A stretch of 64,000 bases of DNA from Apiosordaria backusii. Lineage: Eukaryota; Ascomycota; Sordariomycetes; Sordariales; Lasiosphaeriaceae. A program made the position numbers and the translations under genes. Positions 60,953 through 64,000 of the stretch are shown here, in pieces. Under the pieces are notes generated by a model, which was given only the letters and a program-made list of their open reading frames with translations, was not told the DNA's origin and made no database searches. Every line of letters begins with the position of its first letter. The stretch's first letter is position 1. Location of the stretch: NCBI GenBank assembly GCA_030549205.1, contig JAUKTV010000016.1:124001-188000 (forward strand), written 5' to 3'.

Positions 60953-61071
60953 TAATTGTGGAGATATTTGTTTCATTGGAAATACGCTACACCATTGTGT
61001 GCTAAACTGAAATCCTTCTTATTGCAATTGGCATCTCCAACCCACACTTGAAACTCCCAGAGTTGATCCCA

Positions 61072-62663
61072 TTAGAATGCGTACCGAAAGTCCATATAAC
61101 GTTTCTGTCGCTTCAAAGCCCTCCCCCTCTCAGAGTCCCTGCCAAGCTGTAGGGGTAGCTTCGCCCTGATGCCAGAGTTCTCGTCAACCTGGGGCACTTG
61201 GACGATAATCGCACAATACGAGTACTCGGCGGCGATGCTGGCATCGTTTCCATACTTTTTGACGGTCATGTTAGTCAGGCGCTTGCTGTAAAGAAACAGA
61301 ATCACTGTGGGAGGGAGCATACCGCCATATATGCAAGCTGCATCTCCTGGTGTTTGCCAGTGTTCCCATTCATCCACTCCACCTCGTCATACTTGACTTT
61401 ATCCACGCCCCAGCTGCTCAACATCCTGCTCATGTCCTGTTCGTCTTCGACTTGTCTGTCCATAGTCGCTGCCGGCAACTCGTCACCCACCACACGCACG
61501 TGCACAAGGCAATCGTATTCGTCTTCCATTTCGACGTCGAGAACAGGGTGCAGCACGACGAAGCAGCCTAGCGTCTGGAAGCCTTGCCAGACAACTCGGT
61601 CTATGCCTTTGAGAGCCGAGATGGAGAAACTCCTGGAGGTGTGGGGGTACGCGTGGGAGGTGTAAAATCCAAGGTAGCCACCTGCTCAACAGCCCTGATT
61701 AGCCGACCGAGTTACACAGGCGGGTGTATTTCTGAAACTGTACTGACCTTTGGGCATGAAATCATTTCTGTTCAGAACCTCATCGAGGTACTTCACCAGA
61801 GGAAACTGGATATCGACGGACGGGGCGGGGTTCAAATCATGGGCAGGTTCGGCATAGAGGTTGTACGTCAAAGTAAGACGGTATCCAGAACGCACAGGCA
61901 AGACCTCGTGCTCACAGTCGCTGTAGAATGCAGCCCATTGAACGGCGTTGCTCTTACCGCTATTGGCCGACCAGTCGAAAGCCATCCTCTTGCCATTGTG
62001 TCGCACTTCGAGCTCGCCCCCTGCATGCTCCGTAGGGAGACAAACCACCAGAGAGCCAAACTGAGACGTAGATCTCGGAGTGTCGACATGTGGTTTGAAG
62101 TGACCGGATGGCCCCTCATACACATTGAGCTTGTAGAGCTCAGCTCTGGTGGTGTGATGGCCAACGCCGGGGGCAAGAATCTTGGAAATGGCATCAATGA
62201 TGCCGACCTGGTAAGGGCAGAAACTGATGGAGAACTGGGTGGGCTCAAGCTTGAGAGCTTTGCGATACTGCTCGTCGTACACGTCCTTTCCGCCCAACCC
62301 AAAGGTTGCAGGGAGCATGTCGGCTACCAGGGCAGATAGGAGAACATCTTGCTGCTCCTTGAGTTCCTGAGGAAAGGTGATCTTGCACCGAGATGCAAGA
62401 GTCGAAGAATCTCGGGGATCCCAGCGGAGTGCGACCGGGTTGAGGTGCGCGCCAGTCTTTGTGTCAGAAGCCTCGACATCCGGGCCGACGATGGGAATCG
62501 AGCCGCCACACGCAAAGGCGAAGTTTTTCTGACTGGTCTCCATGGTGGTCTTCAACTCCTGCAAAAGATCCATTGTCTCCTTGTTGTATCTTCCCGCGCT
62601 TTCCCTCTGAACAGATTGTTCATCGGTCCTATGGGTGGGGTCGGAGTGGTGGGAGGCGCTCAT
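61072..62663 (-). CDS. 2-oxoglutarate/Fe(II)-dependent dioxygenase (prolyl-4-hydroxylase-like), 485 residues
   Basis: Exons are 62663-61748, 61681-61323 and 61254-61072. Intron 1 (66 nt) has a GTCAGT donor and TGAGCAG acceptor. Intron 2 (68 nt) has a GTATGC donor, an ACTAAC branch and an unusual AAAAAG acceptor. This acceptor is the only one found that joins LAYMA to YGNDASIAAEYSYCAI in phase, and the total is 486 codons. The double-stranded beta-helix core shows iron ligands His192 and Asp194 (GHFKPHVDTPR), His252 (DCEHEVLPV) and the 2-oxoglutarate-binding Arg262 (SGYRLTLTYNL). A motif YKLNVYEGPSG precedes them. Length and layout match the large fungal family of soluble dioxygenases with an extra C-terminal domain; its substrates are generally unknown. 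No signal peptide is present. Confidence 0.88.
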
Positions 62664-63601
62664 GATTCTTGATGGTGTGATTTGGGAAGAATGAATATGA
62701 TGATGAAGGATCGGGGGGATGAAAGTGATTTTTTGGACGGGTTCATCGCTTCGAGGTTGCGATATTTATCAAATGTCGACAGTCAAAGCGTTGCAAGACA
62801 TGTTTGTGTGCACGCCAGGCAACTACAGGCAGCAGAGACATCCGTGCTGCAACATTCCGCCCTTGCTGCGAACTGGGCGCCATGTCATGCGAGATTGATA
62901 GTCGTGATTGGCGGTAACTGGAAGTGGCGCGTTGGTTTAAACTTCCAAGGCTCATGAGTGTCCTCGCAGAGCGTGCATGCTGGTGCCTGAAAACCGTAAA
63001 GATCAGCCAGAGGCTGGGAACCTTGGAAACGTGTCCATCCCTGCATTAAAATTTTTCCTTGACTTTATGAATACATAGATCACAGAATGGCAAGTGGCAA
63101 GTACCATGTGTACAGCCTTGCCCACATCTCGGGTTGAATCGACAAGATTAACTCAATTTTGACTTTCACAAAAGGGAAGGGAAATTCTTCTCATTCTGTT
63201 GAATCTCTTCTTTCAGATAAGGCTGGCGGCTCTGTTTAATAACCGGCCGCTCGCTTCATGGGCCACCACCTGCACATGTTAGACCGCCGAGTAACGAGAC
63301 CGCTCGGTGAGCAATTGGCCCCATCGCACGACCTTGGGCTGCATACGGCGTAGGAAGAGCACAGACTGGCCTCACAACCTTACTGGAAGAAGAATGAGGC
63401 TGAACAATTCGTGAGAGATAGGATGCGGCCCATCAAGAAAATCTTCATTTTGCTTCTGGAAGGGGGGGTTATTGGGGGCTAACTCAGCCACACTGTCATC
63501 AGTACATATAAGAGGAGGGAAGCGGCCATTATGTGCCTGAGGTATGTTGGTAGAGTTCTCAACTCATTCCTCGTTTTTCACTTCACACATCAGAGTCACC
63601 G
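62664..63601. other. Intergenic region between divergent genes
   Basis: It serves as the upstream region for the dioxygenase (minus) and the 63.6 kb gene (plus). A TATA-like ACATATAAGAGG lies about 63503-63515, roughly 90 bp before the plus-strand ATG. No other gene was seen. Confidence 0.5.
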
Positions 63602-64000
63602 ATGGACCAGGAGAGCCTCATCAGCAGATTACCGACGACAGATTCTCAACGTTCTCTGGAACATGAATTCCTCACTACCACAGCCGGCAAGCCGCATGCT
63701 GATTCCACCTTCACTCCTTGCACCCTCTCGTGCCCCAGTGCATGCAAAGTCAACCAGGGCCTCACTAGAAACACTCAGGCCAGCAAACCAACATTGGCGG
63801 CGAACAACGATGAAGGAAACCATGTGGTAGGCGATGGAACACTGTCTCAGCCACTCGAAAACAGCCCTCAGTCACATTCTGTCATGCTCAATCCGATCAT
63901 TGACAGACCTCATCCACCTCCACCTCCCCTTAGGTCTGGTTCGATCATAAGTGGCCCAAGTTCACACCCGGCCAGGCCTGTTTGGAGAATTTGGGGCTTC
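63602..64000 (+). CDS. N-terminal part of an unrecognised protein, runs off the window
   Basis: From the ATG at 63602 the frame stays open for 133 codons to the last base of the window with no stop, so the 3' end is missing. The product starts MDQESLISRLPTTDSQRSLE and is polar, Ser/Thr/Pro-rich, with a short Pro run (RPHPPPPPLRSGS) near residue 110; it is probably disordered. There is no signal peptide and no domain yet. A TATA-like box upstream at suitable distance and the uninterrupted frame favour a real gene. An intron or chance open frame cannot be excluded. Confidence 0.5.
   Translation, partial: MDQESLISRLPTTDSQRSLEHEFLTTTAGKPHADSTFTPCTLSCPSACKVNQGLTRNTQASKPTLAANNDEGNHVVGDGTLSQPLENSPQSHSVMLNPIIDRPHPPPPPLRSGSIISGPSSHPARPVWRIWGF

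Overview
The window comes from a filamentous ascomycete, most likely a sordariomycete. The evidence is short introns with fungal splice signals (GTAAGT-type donors, CTAAC/CTGAC branch sites), split alpha/beta type I fatty acid synthase genes, pyrimidine-rich leaders, and an 8.2 kb transposon reduced to TA-rich DNA by C-to-T and G-to-A transitions, the mark of repeat-induced point mutation (RIP). No CRISPR, operon or bacterial feature is present.

Layout. 1-5.4 kb: the 3' end of a proline/serine-rich nuclear-type protein (possibly a Hos3-like histone deacetylase tail), a polypyrimidine tract, and an unknown two-exon gene. 5.4-12.9 kb: a 7.6 kb stretch without a credible gene, leading to a conserved fungal gene with a tubby/LURP-one-like appearance. 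17.5-32.5 kb: the metabolic core, head-to-head FAS beta (minus) and FAS alpha (plus) genes sharing a 3 kb intergenic region. Together they would make the cytosolic alpha6beta6 synthase that produces palmitoyl/stearoyl-CoA. 33.5-45 kb: a guanine deaminase with a one-base frameshift in a G run, a six-cysteine secreted protein whose intron is a G-rich minisatellite, two four-helix membrane proteins (one MARVEL-like), an inverted 21-bp repeat array, and a secreted asparaginase-family protein with changed catalytic positions.

45-60 kb is a transposon-shaped accessory island. A complete RIP-mutated LTR retrotransposon (46334-54519, 205-bp LTRs, ATACC target duplication) adjoins a truncated membrane-protein gene. 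Nested inside it are two GC-normal solo LTRs of another family, each with its own perfect 5-bp target duplication. Broken copies of one small membrane-anchored coiled-coil gene family lie on both sides (45.0-45.8 and 58.2-59.0 kb), with a third fragment at 59.4 kb. The right part carries an HNH-nuclease-domain gene with a GC-AG intron, a disordered/coiled-coil protein, tRNA-Ser(AGA), a 2-oxoglutarate/Fe(II) dioxygenase, and the start of a gene that runs off the window.

Several models were assembled by hand from splice sites and reading-frame phase: the secreted Cys-rich protein, the 41 kb membrane protein, the MARVEL-like gene, HNH gene, dioxygenase and asparaginase. All phases close, but family names are from recognition only, since no database search could be run.
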